From assembly GCF_004366075.1 (NCBI RefSeq), contig NZ_SODU01000002.1, positions 760,647-824,646 on the forward strand: DNA of 64,000 nt, in the 5' to 3' direction. The notes under the pieces were generated by a model that was not told where the DNA came from, did not search any database, and saw only the letters and a list, made by a program, of their open reading frames with translations. The stretch's first letter is position 1; every line of letters begins with the position of its first letter. Position numbers and translations under genes: made by a program. Below are positions 1 through 10,834 of this stretch, piece by piece. Source of the stretch: Kribbella pratensis. GTDB lineage: Bacteria > Actinomycetota > Actinomycetes > Propionibacteriales > Kribbellaceae.

Positions 1-653
1 GGGATCGCTTCCATCAGGTCATGGCAGGTCGCGAGCAGCTCGTCCGTGCAGGAGAGCGAGAAGCGTGGTGTCACGGCGTACCGGTTGCGGCCGACGCCGT
101 GCCAGCGGTTCGCGAGGGCGAGCGACTCGGCGTACGCGCGGACCGGGGTGGTGAGCAGCTCCGGTCGCAGCAGCCGATCGCTCAGCACCAGACCGCTCGT
201 CACTCGCAGTCCGACCTTGGACGCGGCGTCGAACAGCGTGTCGACCGCGTCCGCGTAGTGCGCGCCGAAGACGAGCGCCGACGTCGTACCAGCGGCCGCC
301 AGCCCGCGGACGAACTCGTTGGCGACGCCTGACGCGTAGTCGACATCGGCCATCCGCGCCTCCTCGGGGAGCGCGTACCGGTCGAGCCATTCGAGCAGCG
401 GCAGTCCGAGGCCGCCCACGGCGCGGATCTGCGGGAAGTGCACGTGGGTGTCGACGAACCCGGGCAGTACGACGCCGTCGCGCAGATCCACGACCTGCTC
501 GGCGGGATGCGCCTGGCGGATCTCCACGAACGGGCCGCGGGCAACGATCATCCCGTCCTCGACCAGCAGCCCCGCGTCGCTGTCGACCCGCAGGCCGCCG
601 CCGTCGAACGGGTTCTCCGGCGTGTCGATGAACGTGCCACGATAAAGAGTCAT
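1..653 (-). CDS. guaD: guanine deaminase (amidohydrolase), 3' end beyond window
   Basis: Hydrolyses guanine to xanthine and ammonia, feeding the xanthine dehydrogenase encoded just upstream. The visible 217 residues begin MTLYRGTFIDTPENPF and carry the guanine-deaminase metal motif PGFVDTHVHFPQ (His70, His72) after an N-terminal beta domain. A segment LGLPLLEWLDRYALPEE follows, which is typical of GuaD rather than cytosine deaminases. The usual length is about 420 to 450 residues, so roughly half is missing past the left edge. The ATG overlaps the xdhC stop (ATGA), indicating translational coupling and last position in the leftward purine operon as far as seen. Confidence 0.9.
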   Translation of the reverse strand, partial: MTLYRGTFIDTPENPFDGGGLRVDSDAGLLVEDGMIVARGPFVEIRQAHPAEQVVDLRDGVVLPGFVDTHVHFPQIRAVGGLGLPLLEWLDRYALPEEARMADVDYASGVANEFVRGLAAAGTTSALVFGAHYADAVDTLFDAASKVGLRVTSGLVLSDRLLRPELLTTPVRAYAESLALANRWHGVGRNRYAVTPRFSLSCTDELLATCHDLMEAI

Positions 654-1503
654 GCCTTTGCCTCACGCTGAGCCGGCGTGGGGCGACGCTCGGCAGAATG
701 GGCCGACGCGGGATGCCGCTCGGCGACGAACTGCTGCAGGAGCCAGGCCGCGACGCTCACCGCGATCACGGCCGGCTCCTTGCCGGGGAGATCGGACAGA
801 CCGATCGGCGTGGTGATGCGAGCGATCGCCTCGGCGGAGTTGCCGTCCTCAGCGAGCTTGCGCTGGAACCGCGTCCACTTCGCACTGGAGCCGATCAACC
901 CGATGGTCGCCAGCTCCTCGTTGCGAATCGCGGCGTCACAGAGCGCCGCATCTTCCGCGTGGTCGTGCGTCATGATCAGAACATGCGTACCGGGCGGCAG
1001 CTCGCCGACAACCAGCTCCGGCAACACCGGCACGTTGTGCACATGGACGTGCGCGACCGCGTCATCCAGCACTGCTAGCCGATCATCCGTGAGCTGGTCG
1101 GCCCGCGAGTCGATCAGATGCAGCTCGAGATCGTGCCGCGCGAGTACCCGTGCCAGCTCCAGCCCCACATGCCCGACCCCGAAGATCGCCACCGAAGGCA
1201 CGACAGGCAACGGCTCCAGCAACAACTTCACCTCACCACCACAACACTGAACGCCATGCTGGTACGGCGCTTTGTCGGACAACGCCGCCGTCAATACCTC
1301 AGGCGCGGTCACGTCCTCGGCGATCATCGCCCGCGAACGCTCGACGGCCAGCGCCTCCAGGTTCCCGCCGCCGACGGTTCCCCAGACGTTGTCAGCGGCA
1401 ACAACCATCTTCGCCCCGGCCTCCCGAGGCGCATGCCCACGAACGGACATCACGGTGACGAGAACCCCAGGACGGCGGGCCGACCGCAACCGCTGCACCG
1501 CCT

Positions 1504-1516
<13 letters not shown>
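650..1516 (-). CDS. xdhC: XdhC family xanthine dehydrogenase maturation factor
   Basis: A 288-residue member of the XdhC/CoxI family, which binds molybdenum cofactor, helps its sulfuration and inserts it into xanthine dehydrogenase in the cytoplasm. The N-terminal XdhC/CoxI domain contains GHAPREAGAKMVV and a GTVGGGNLE motif. The C-terminal Rossmann-like domain starts near IFGVGHVGLELARVLA. The GTG start follows a GGGGAGG ribosome site and lies 13 bases inside the xdhB 3' end. The stop overlaps the guaD start. Its position directly after the two XDH subunits supports the chaperone role. Confidence 0.93.
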
Positions 1517-3839
<2,323 letters not shown>

Positions 3840-3843
<4 letters not shown>

Positions 3844-5276
3844 GCGCCGACCTCCTGAAAATAGAAGCGCAGTAACGACTGCCCGAGCATCGCCGAGCGG
3901 TACGACGAACTGGCGCGGTGATCGTCCATCGGCGTACCCTCCGCGGCCATCACGCCCGCCGCGATCCGCACCGTCTCCTCGTTCCACGGGCGACCGACCA
4001 ACGCGGCCTCGGTCTCGTACGCGCGCAACGGAGTCGCCGCGACACCACCGAGCCCGATGCGAGCCTCGCGCACCACGCCGTCCGTCACGCTGACGGCGTA
4101 CCCGATCGCGACGCTCGAGATGTCGTCGAAGCGCCGCTTGGCGATCTTGTGGAACGCGGTCATCGGTGCCAACGGCAACGGGATCACGATCGTCCGGATC
4201 AGTTCGTCGGGCTCTTTGAGAGTCTCTCGGTAACCTGTGAAGTACTCCGCCAGCGGGACGACGCGCTCGCCCCGGCGGGACGCGAGGACGAGCGAGGCGT
4301 CGAGCGCGAGCAGCGCCGGCGGCGTGTCGCCGATCGGCGAGCCGGTGCCGAGGTTCCCGCCGATCGTCGCCCCGTTGCGGATCAGCCGCGAGGCGAACTG
4401 GGGCATCAGCTGAGCGAGCAACGGGACCCGCCCCGCGAGCCGCCGCTCGATCTCTGTCAGCGTCAAAGCCGCACCCAACCGGACCTCGTCACCGCCGAAG
4501 CTGAACTCGCGCAGCTCCTCCAGGCGGTCGATCGCGATCGTCAGCGACGGGCGGGAGCCGAAGATGTTCACCTGCACACCGAGGTCGGTCGACCCGGCCA
4601 CGAGCTGCGCGTCCGGTCGCTCCGCGATCAACTCCAGCACTCCGTCAAGCGAAGCGGGCCGAACGAACTCACCCTCGGTGGACACGATCCCCGTCGCGAC
4701 AGGAGCGGGCGGGGCCGCGTCCCGGCGGGCGGCGAACGTGTCGTTCTCGGCGGGGGCATCGAGCGCGTACGCCGCGTCGCGGATCGGCCGGTAGCCCGTG
4801 CAGCGGCACAGATTCCCGCTCAACGAGTGCAGGTCGAACCCGTTCGGCCCGTGTTCGTGATCGCCCTCGCCACAAGCACGTCCCGGCCGGTAGTACTCCG
4901 CCGCCATACTGCAGATGAAGCCTGGCGTGCAGTACCCGCACTGCGAGCCACCGCGCACCGCCATCTCCTGCTGGACCGGGTGCAGCTCAGCCGGAGAACC
5001 CAGGCCCTCCGACGTGACCACCTCCTGACCGTCCAGCGACGCGACCGGCAGCAGGCACGCGTTGACCGCGGTCCACTCGGTCTGCGAGTCGGTGCCCGGC
5101 CGGGCGACCATCACCGAGCAGGCACCACACTCGCCTTCCGCACACCCCTCCTTGGCGCCGGTCAGGCCGCGGTCCCGCAGCCAGTCCAGCACGGTGGTGT
5201 GCACGGAGATGTCGCCGAGAGGGGTGACCTCACCGTTGACGGTCAAGGCAGGGGCGCGGAGGGCTTGTGTAGTCAT
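3840..5276 (-). CDS. xdhA: xanthine dehydrogenase FAD and iron-sulfur subunit
   Basis: Small subunit (478 residues) passing electrons from the molybdenum site through two [2Fe-2S] clusters to FAD and NAD. The plant-type ferredoxin cluster is held by Cys45, Cys50, Cys53 (GCAEGECGACSV) and Cys74. The second cluster uses CGYC (113, 116) and CRC (157, 159, NLCRCTGYRP). From about residue 200 a CO-dehydrogenase flavoprotein-type FAD domain follows, with IGGNLGTGSPIGDTPPAL. The ATG at 5276 overlaps the stop of the permease fusion; an ATG at 5291 is an alternative five residues longer. The two-cluster-plus-FAD single chain is the Rhodobacter-type XdhA arrangement. Confidence 0.95.
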
Positions 5277-7198
5277 CGATTCGTGCTCCATCGGGTGCGT
5301 GCACTGTGGATCGGGTTGGCCTCGGAGACGAAGTCGTCGAACCGGTACCCAGCGATCTTCGCGATCTCGAGCAGCGCGGCGGCGTGCTCCTGGTTCTCGC
5401 AGTTCCCGAGCCGCTCGCGACCTTGCTCGACGATCCGCTCGTACGACTCGGCGTCGCGCACCGAGATCACCAGCGGGAAGCCGAAACGCTCCTCGTACGC
5501 CGAGGTGATCGCGGTCAGCTCGTCCCGCTCCGGGTCGCCGAGGAACGTGAGGCCCTTGTCCGACTGGTCGCGCAGCGAGGCCTCGCCGCTGAGACCGTCG
5601 GCGACGAACTGCGATCCGAGCCGCGGGTACGCCTGGATCAGTTCGAGCTGCTCCTCGCGGGAACCGGAGAACAACGCCTCCTGGAACGAGCGCCGGAGTG
5701 CGTGAGTGTCGGCGTACGGCCGCATCTCCCAGGCCCGCTCGACGGCCCAGCGGGGGCCCTGGAACAGGGAGCCGAAGGTCTCGACGAACTCCTCGCGGGT
5801 CATCTCGTTCACCTGGTCCAGCCGCACCGTGTCGCCGGGCTGACCTGCAACCGCCGGGCCGAAGCTCTTGCCGACGTGGTGGAACAGGATGTTCAGGACG
5901 ATCGCGGTCAGGCTGCCGAGCGTGATGCCGCTGCCGAAGATGATCTCGGCCCAGTCCGGAACGGCCTGCGCGACCTGCGGCTGCGCGGTCACGTACATCG
6001 CCAGTCCGACGCTGGTTGCCACGATGACGACGTTGCGGTGGTCGTGGAAGTCGACCTTCGCGAGCGTCTGGAACCCCACCACGGCCACGGTCGCGAACAT
6101 CGCCAGCGCCGCGCCGCCGAGCACCGGGTGCGGTACGCCGGCCACGATCGCGCCGGCCTTCGGCACCAGCCCGATCAGGATCATGATCGCGCCCGCGGTC
6201 GCCACCACCCACCGGCTGCGGATCCGGGTCAGCCGGACCAGACCGACGTTCTCGGCGAAGCAGGTGTACGGGAACGAGTTGAAGACGCCGCCGATCGTGG
6301 TCGCCAGGCCGTCGGCCCGCAGCGCCCGGGCGATGTCTTCGCGGCCGATCCGCTTCTCGACGATCTCACCGGTCGCGAACACGTCACCGGTGGTCTCCAC
6401 CGCGGTGATCAGCATGACCACGACCATCGAGATGATCGCCGCGATCGAGAACTTCGGCCAGCCGAAGTAGAACGGTGTCGTCACACCCGCCCAGGCCGCG
6501 TCGCCGACCGCGCCGAAGTGCGCGTCGCCGAACGCCCAGGCCACCAGGGTCCCGACGACCAGGCCGATCAGTACGGCGATGGTGGCCATGAAACCTTTGA
6601 ACACCCGCTGGATCAGGACGATCAGCGCGAGCGTGCCGAGTGCGTACGCCATGTTCTTACCGCTGGTCGGCGCCGCGGTCGGGCCGGCGCCGCCGACCGC
6701 GTCCCCGGCCGCGACCGGCAGCAGTGCCAGACCGATGATCGTGATCACCGAGCCGGTCACCACCGGCGGGAAGAACCGGATCAGCTTGCTGAAGTACGGC
6801 GCGATGAAGAACGTGGCCAGCCCGGCGACCAGCACGGCGCCGTAGATCACCAGCAAACCGTCGGTCCCGCCGCCGGCCGCGAGGCCGATCGCGATCATCG
6901 GCGACACCGCGGTGAACGTCACGCCCTGCAGCAGCGGCAGCCGTACGCCGACCTTCCAGAAGCCGACCGACTGGATGATCGACGCGATGCCGCAGGTGAA
7001 GAGGTCGGCGTTGATCAGGTGGATGAGCTGCTCGGTGGTGAGTCCGATCGCACTGGCGAGCAGGATCGGTACGATCACCGCCCCGGCGTAGAACGCCAGT
7101 ACGTGCTGAGCGCCGTACACCGCCAGCTTCCCAGGTGGCAGCACCTGGTCGACGGGATGGCGGTTGGTATGGCGGCTCGGTCGCAGGACTGCCTTCAT
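5273..7198 (-). CDS. NCS2 urate/xanthine permease fused to a UraD-like domain
   Basis: A 641-residue fusion. Residues about 15 to 460 form a nucleobase:cation symporter-2 transporter with many membrane helices and the family signature region QGVTFTAVSPM. A TCFAENVGLV segment typical of urate/xanthine carriers is present. From about 475 (REEFVETFGSLFQGPRWAVERAW) to the end is an OHCU decarboxylase (UraD) fold, which normally turns the urate oxidation product into S-allantoin. By eye, the UraD catalytic His (usual HPxLG) is Tyr here (AYPRLG) and the usual EQ is DQ, so activity is doubtful. The start MKAV has AGGAG nine bases upstream; a GTG 60 bases earlier lacks a ribosome site. First gene of the leftward purine operon. 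Confidence 0.9.
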   Translation of the reverse strand: MKAVLRPSRHTNRHPVDQVLPPGKLAVYGAQHVLAFYAGAVIVPILLASAIGLTTEQLIHLINADLFTCGIASIIQSVGFWKVGVRLPLLQGVTFTAVSPMIAIGLAAGGGTDGLLVIYGAVLVAGLATFFIAPYFSKLIRFFPPVVTGSVITIIGLALLPVAAGDAVGGAGPTAAPTSGKNMAYALGTLALIVLIQRVFKGFMATIAVLIGLVVGTLVAWAFGDAHFGAVGDAAWAGVTTPFYFGWPKFSIAAIISMVVVMLITAVETTGDVFATGEIVEKRIGREDIARALRADGLATTIGGVFNSFPYTCFAENVGLVRLTRIRSRWVVATAGAIMILIGLVPKAGAIVAGVPHPVLGGAALAMFATVAVVGFQTLAKVDFHDHRNVVIVATSVGLAMYVTAQPQVAQAVPDWAEIIFGSGITLGSLTAIVLNILFHHVGKSFGPAVAGQPGDTVRLDQVNEMTREEFVETFGSLFQGPRWAVERAWEMRPYADTHALRRSFQEALFSGSREEQLELIQAYPRLGSQFVADGLSGEASLRDQSDKGLTFLGDPERDELTAITSAYEERFGFPLVISVRDAESYERIVEQGRERLGNCENQEHAAALLEIAKIAGYRFDDFVSEANPIHSARTRWSTNR

Positions 7199-7333
7199 CG
7201 GGACACGCTCCTCGGCTGCGTGGGGCGGTGCTGGCTGTGGGGGAGTTTTGACCTGCACCCGAGCATCGACTCACCGAGCGGTGGATTGCACCCCGTGAAC
7301 CTCCGAAGATGAACGGCCGGAGAACGCTTCGTT

Positions 7334-7349
7334 TTGTGTGATCACACAA
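7334..7349. promoter_or_regulatory. perfect 16-bp palindrome upstream of the permease/xdh operon
   Basis: TTGTGTGATCACACAA reads identically on both strands. It ends one base before the pucR stop codon and lies about 135 bases upstream of the permease fusion start. GntR/FCD-type or CRP-like dimeric regulators bind such sequences, so it may be the operator of the leftward purine operon. That role is inferred from position and symmetry only; a transcription-stop hairpin for pucR is the alternative. Confidence 0.55.
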
Positions 7350-8894
7350 CTACAGCGATTTGCAGGCGAGAAACACGTCCACCCGGTCCTCGAGGGTCGA
7401 CAGATCGCGTCCGGTCAGTTGCTCAACGCGTTCGATCCGGTAGCGAACGGTGTTCACGTGCAGATGCAGGTACTCCGCCGTACGGGTCCAGGAGCACGAG
7501 CAGGCGAGGAACGCCTGCAGCGTCATGAGCAGGTCGGCATGGGTACGGCGGTCGTGGTCGAGGACCGCGCCGAGGACGCGGTTGCTGTACGTACGCCGTA
7601 CGTCGTCGGGCAGCGTGCCGAGGAGGAGGACGTGCGAGGCGACCTCGTCCGAGGTCACCACCGAGACCGGCGCCCGCGCCGCCCGGGCAGCCCGCTGCGC
7701 GAACCGGGCCTCCTCGAGCGCACCGGCGAGCGCGTCGATCGACGTCTCACCGCTGATCCCGACCGTGAGACGGGCCCGGTTGAGACCTGGAGCGAGGCGT
7801 CCGAAGGCCCGTCGAAGCTGCTCGGGAAGCTCGGGCGTGAAGGGCAGGAACGCGACGAGCAGATCGTCCCGGCCGGGGGCGACCACGGCAGGCCCGACCG
7901 TGAGAGCGACGTCTTCGAGCAGGCTCAGTGCGACCTCGCCGGGCCCGTCCTCCCGCAGCTCGGTGACCGCGACGACCATCGGCCGCTCGGAGTGCGCGCC
8001 CGCCTGCCGGAGCCGCGCGGCGACCTCGGCCTGTGGCGCGCCGGACTCGACCAGCGCCAGGGCGTCGGCGACCAACGGGCGCAGTGCGCGGCGGCCCTCG
8101 TCGCGGCGGGCGCGGTCCAGCGCCGCGATCGCGCTCAGTTCGTGCACCGCCTCGACATGATCGCGGGACCAGGTCGTGTGGTCGCCGTCGATGACCAGCA
8201 CCCACGCGGTCAGCCGGTTGCCGAACCCCGATCCGACCGGGAACAGGCTGTACGGCGAGCTTCCGGCCTCCTTCGGCGCCACCGCCACGGCCGGCATCCG
8301 GTCGGCGGTCAGGAAGCGCCGCGTCACCGCGTCGACCGTCTCGGCGTCGAGCTCGCTGGGACCCGGTACGACGTGGCGCCCGGTCGGCGTCAGCACGCGG
8401 CAGTCGTGCCCGATCTCGGCGGAGATCCGTGCCGCGAGTTCGTCGAGACTGCGCCCGGCCGCGATCGACGACAGCAGTTGCCGCTGCCGCACCAGGCTCG
8501 CCGACAACCGCGCGCCCGTCTCGGCCGATCCCGCCGCCGCGACGTACTCCGTCACATCCGCGAACGCGACCTCGATCGGCACCTCGACCAACGTCACGTC
8601 ATGCCGCCGGCACGCTTCCAGGAGATCCGCCGGCACGTCGCCGAGCTGCGCCTTCCCCGCGAGGATCGTGGTCGCGCCGCGGCCGGCCATCGACGCCACG
8701 AACACCTCGCTGTCGGCCGCCTGCCGCCGCCAGACCAGCCCGGTCAGCACCACTTCGCCGCCGCTCAGGTACCGCCCCGGCTCCAGCAGGTCGGTGGTCA
8801 CGAGCCGCCCGATCGGGCGGTCGAGCGTCCCGCCCGCGGAATGCATCAACCGCAATCCGAGCTCCGGTGCGTCCAGCAGTTCAGCCAGCAACAC
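7350..8894 (-). CDS. pucR: PucR family transcriptional regulator of purine catabolism
   Basis: A 514-residue cytoplasmic regulator. The N-terminal PucR ligand-sensing domain (LLAELLDAPELGLRLM, then GGEVVLTGLVW) is followed by a GGDEF-like CdaR region. A C-terminal PucR helix-turn-helix ends the protein (TAEYLHLHVNTVRYRIERVE). I choose the GTG at 8894 because GGAGG sits six bases upstream and the PucR domain begins immediately; an upstream TTG extension has no ribosome site. It lies between the two purine units, divergent from hyi and in the same direction as the permease. This is the expected place for the local activator/repressor. Its effector is not known from sequence. Confidence 0.9.
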   Translation of the reverse strand: MLLAELLDAPELGLRLMHSAGGTLDRPIGRLVTTDLLEPGRYLSGGEVVLTGLVWRRQAADSEVFVASMAGRGATTILAGKAQLGDVPADLLEACRRHDVTLVEVPIEVAFADVTEYVAAAGSAETGARLSASLVRQRQLLSSIAAGRSLDELAARISAEIGHDCRVLTPTGRHVVPGPSELDAETVDAVTRRFLTADRMPAVAVAPKEAGSSPYSLFPVGSGFGNRLTAWVLVIDGDHTTWSRDHVEAVHELSAIAALDRARRDEGRRALRPLVADALALVESGAPQAEVAARLRQAGAHSERPMVVAVTELREDGPGEVALSLLEDVALTVGPAVVAPGRDDLLVAFLPFTPELPEQLRRAFGRLAPGLNRARLTVGISGETSIDALAGALEEARFAQRAARAARAPVSVVTSDEVASHVLLLGTLPDDVRRTYSNRVLGAVLDHDRRTHADLLMTLQAFLACSCSWTRTAEYLHLHVNTVRYRIERVEQLTGRDLSTLEDRVDVFLACKSL

Positions 8895-8989
8895 GACGTA
8901 CCTCCGGCCCGGATCCCCTTTAGAGGAACGTACAACGCGCGCGTACGCGTAGGAAGCATCCAATCTACGGCGACTGCTTCTCCAGCGCC

Positions 8990-9018
8990 TTGACGCTCAT
9001 CCAAAGCGAGCTTATGGT
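8990..9018 (+). promoter_or_regulatory. sigma70-type promoter of the hyi-glxR-gcl-glxK-allB-allE operon
   Basis: TTGACG (8990-8995), a 17-base spacer, then TATGGT (9013-9018). Both hexamers are close to consensus and lie 51 bases before the hyi start, in the pucR-hyi divergent gap. Confidence 0.75.
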
Positions 9019-9041
9019 AATTTCACAGAGCAGAAGTTAAG

Positions 9042-9056
9042 TTCCACAATGCGGAA
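9042..9056. promoter_or_regulatory. IclR/AllR-like operator in the hyi leader
   Basis: TTCCACAATGCGGAA is a 15-bp palindrome with six of seven pairs matching. It lies between the -10 box and the hyi ribosome site, where a bound protein would block transcription. TTCC/GGAA half-sites recall IclR-family operators, including those of allantoin/glyoxylate regulators of the AllR type. The family assignment is inference, and no iclR gene is in this window. Confidence 0.6.
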
Positions 9057-9068
9057 ATGGGAGTCGGG

Positions 9069-9881
9069 ATGAGTCACCAGCTGAAGTACACGGTGAACTG
9101 TTCTTTGCTCTTCACCGAGTTGCCTCTGCTCGAGCGGCCGGCGGCTGCTCGGCGGGCGGGGTTCAGCGCGGTGGAGTTCTGGTGGCCGTTCGTCGAGGCC
9201 GTCCCACCGGAGCGGCAGGTCGACGCGTTCGTCAACGCGGTCACCGACGCCGGCGTCCAGCTCACCGGCCTGAACTTCTTCGCCGGTGACATGCCGGGCG
9301 GCGACCGCGGGCTGGTGTCCTGGCCGAAGCGGTCGAGCGAGTTCCGCGACAACATCGACGTCACCGTCGGCATCGGCGAGCGGCTCGGCACCCAGGGCTT
9401 CAACGCCCTGTACGGGAACCGCGTGGACGGCAGCAGCGAGCAGGAGCAGGACGACGTCGCCGTCGAGAACCTCGCCCTCGCCGCCAAGGCCGCCGCGCGG
9501 ATCGGCGCCACCGTCCTCGTCGAGCCGGTCAGCGGTGCGGAGCGCTACCCGTTGAAGGTCGCGGCCGATGCGCTGAGCATGATCGATCGCGTCCAGGCGG
9601 CGTACGACGTACCGAACATCGGGCTGCTCGCGGATCTGTACCACCTCGCGGTCAACGGCGACCACGTCGACCGGATGATCGCCGAGCACACCGACCGGGT
9701 CGCTCATGTGCAGATCGCCGACAACCCCGGCCGTAACGAGCCCGGCACCGGCACGCTCCCGCTCGACCACCAGCTCACTGCCCTCGAGGCGAACGGTTAC
9801 GCCGGCTGGGTCGGGCTCGAGTACAAGCCGTCCACCACCTCAGAAGGAAGCTTCGGCTGGCTGCCGTACGAGCGCCGCTGA
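9069..9881 (+). CDS. hyi: hydroxypyruvate isomerase
   Basis: A 270-residue xylose-isomerase-like TIM barrel that interconverts hydroxypyruvate and tartronate semialdehyde. Hyi-family features include EFWWPFVE, LNFFAGDMPGGDRGL, NALYGNR, LVEPVSGAERYPL and the metal-site region LLADLYHL. The ATG at 9069 is preceded by GGGAG; an ATG four codons earlier is possible. It is the first gene of the glyoxylate/allantoin operon, directly before glxR and gcl. This order is typical of glyoxylate regulons. Confidence 0.93.
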   Translation: MSHQLKYTVNCSLLFTELPLLERPAAARRAGFSAVEFWWPFVEAVPPERQVDAFVNAVTDAGVQLTGLNFFAGDMPGGDRGLVSWPKRSSEFRDNIDVTVGIGERLGTQGFNALYGNRVDGSSEQEQDDVAVENLALAAKAAARIGATVLVEPVSGAERYPLKVAADALSMIDRVQAAYDVPNIGLLADLYHLAVNGDHVDRMIAEHTDRVAHVQIADNPGRNEPGTGTLPLDHQLTALEANGYAGWVGLEYKPSTTSEGSFGWLPYERR

Positions 9882-9892
9882 ACCGGTCCCTC

Positions 9893-9922
9893 GCCTCCCC
9901 TTCCTTCGTTCCTTCCTTCCTC
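9893..9922 (+). repeat. pyrimidine-only TTCC-rich tract between hyi and glxR
   Basis: A roughly 30-base run, almost entirely C and T, with repeated CCTT/TTCC units (such as CCTTCCTTCGTTCCTTCC). It fills most of the 68-base gap before glxR. It is unlike the surrounding balanced high-GC sequence. Function is unknown; it could affect messenger structure or polymerase slippage. Confidence 0.6.
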
Positions 9923-9949
9923 GCCCACGCACTTCCAGGAGAACCAACT

Positions 9950-10834
9950 ATGACGAACATCGCCTTCATCGGCCTCGGCATCATGGGCAACCCGATGGCC
10001 GTCCACCTCGCCAACGCCGGCCACACCGTCGCCGGCCTCGACCGTACGCCGGAGCGCGCCGAGGCACTGATCGCCGCCGGCGGGCGGGCCGCGACCTCGA
10101 TCGGTGACGCGGTCAAGGGCGCCGACGTGATCTGCGTGATGGTGCCGGACTCGCCCGACGTCCAGGACGTCCTCGAAGGCGAGAACGGCGTCTTCCAGAA
10201 CGCCGAGACCGGCGCGCTGATCATCGACTTCTCCAGCATCCGCCCGGACGTCACGCAGCAGCTCGCCGAGCAGGCCCGCGCCATCGGGTTCCGGCTGCTC
10301 GACGCGCCGGTCTCCGGTGGCGAGGCCGGGGCCAAGAACGCGGCGCTGTCGATCATGGTCGGCGGCTCGGCGGACGACTTCGCCGAGGCCAAGCCGCTCT
10401 TCGACGTGGTCGGCAAGACCGTCGTCCACGTCGGCCCGAACGGCTCCGGTCAGACCGTCAAGGCCGCGAACCAGCTGATCGTCGCCGCGAACATCCAGGC
10501 CGTCTCCGAGGCGGTCGTCTTCCTGGAGGCGTACGGCGTCGACACCAAGGCAGCCCTCGAAGTACTGGGCGGTGGCCTGGCCGGTTCCACCGTGCTGAAC
10601 CAGAAGAAGGAGAACATGCTGTCGCGCTCCTTCGAGCCCGGGTTCCGGATCGACCTGCACCACAAGGACATGGGCATCGTCACGGCGGCCGCCCGCGAGG
10701 CGGGCGTCGTCGTACCGCTGGGTGCCCTGGTGGCGCAGCTGGTCGCGTCGGCCCGTGCGAACGGCGATGGCGGCCTCGACCACTCGGCGCTGCTGCGTGG
10801 CGTGGAGCGGCTGTCCGGAAAGGATGTCGTCTGA
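9950..10834 (+). CDS. glxR: 2-hydroxy-3-oxopropionate (tartronate semialdehyde) reductase
   Basis: A 294-residue beta-hydroxyacid dehydrogenase reducing tartronate semialdehyde to glycerate with NAD(P)H. The N-terminal Rossmann motif is [14 protein letters not shown]. The substrate-binding signature [20 protein letters not shown] follows, and the catalytic Lys is in [17 protein letters not shown]-type ribosome site precedes the ATG. Its stop shares one base with the gcl start (TGATG), so the enzyme making tartronate semialdehyde and the one consuming it are co-translated. Confidence 0.94.
   Translation: MTNIAFIGLGIMGNPMAVHLANAGHTVAGLDRTPERAEALIAAGGRAATSIGDAVKGADVICVMVPDSPDVQDVLEGENGVFQNAETGALIIDFSSIRPDVTQQLAEQARAIGFRLLDAPVSGGEAGAKNAALSIMVGGSADDFAEAKPLFDVVGKTVVHVGPNGSGQTVKAANQLIVAANIQAVSEAVVFLEAYGVDTKAALEVLGGGLAGSTVLNQKKENMLSRSFEPGFRIDLHHKDMGIVTAAAREAGVVVPLGALVAQLVASARANGDGGLDHSALLRGVERLSGKDVV

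Noticed and set aside
7198..7258. Earlier GTG start of the permease fusion
   Set aside because: No ribosome site precedes it and the extra residues are Pro-rich and untypical; the ATG at 7198 has AGGAG.
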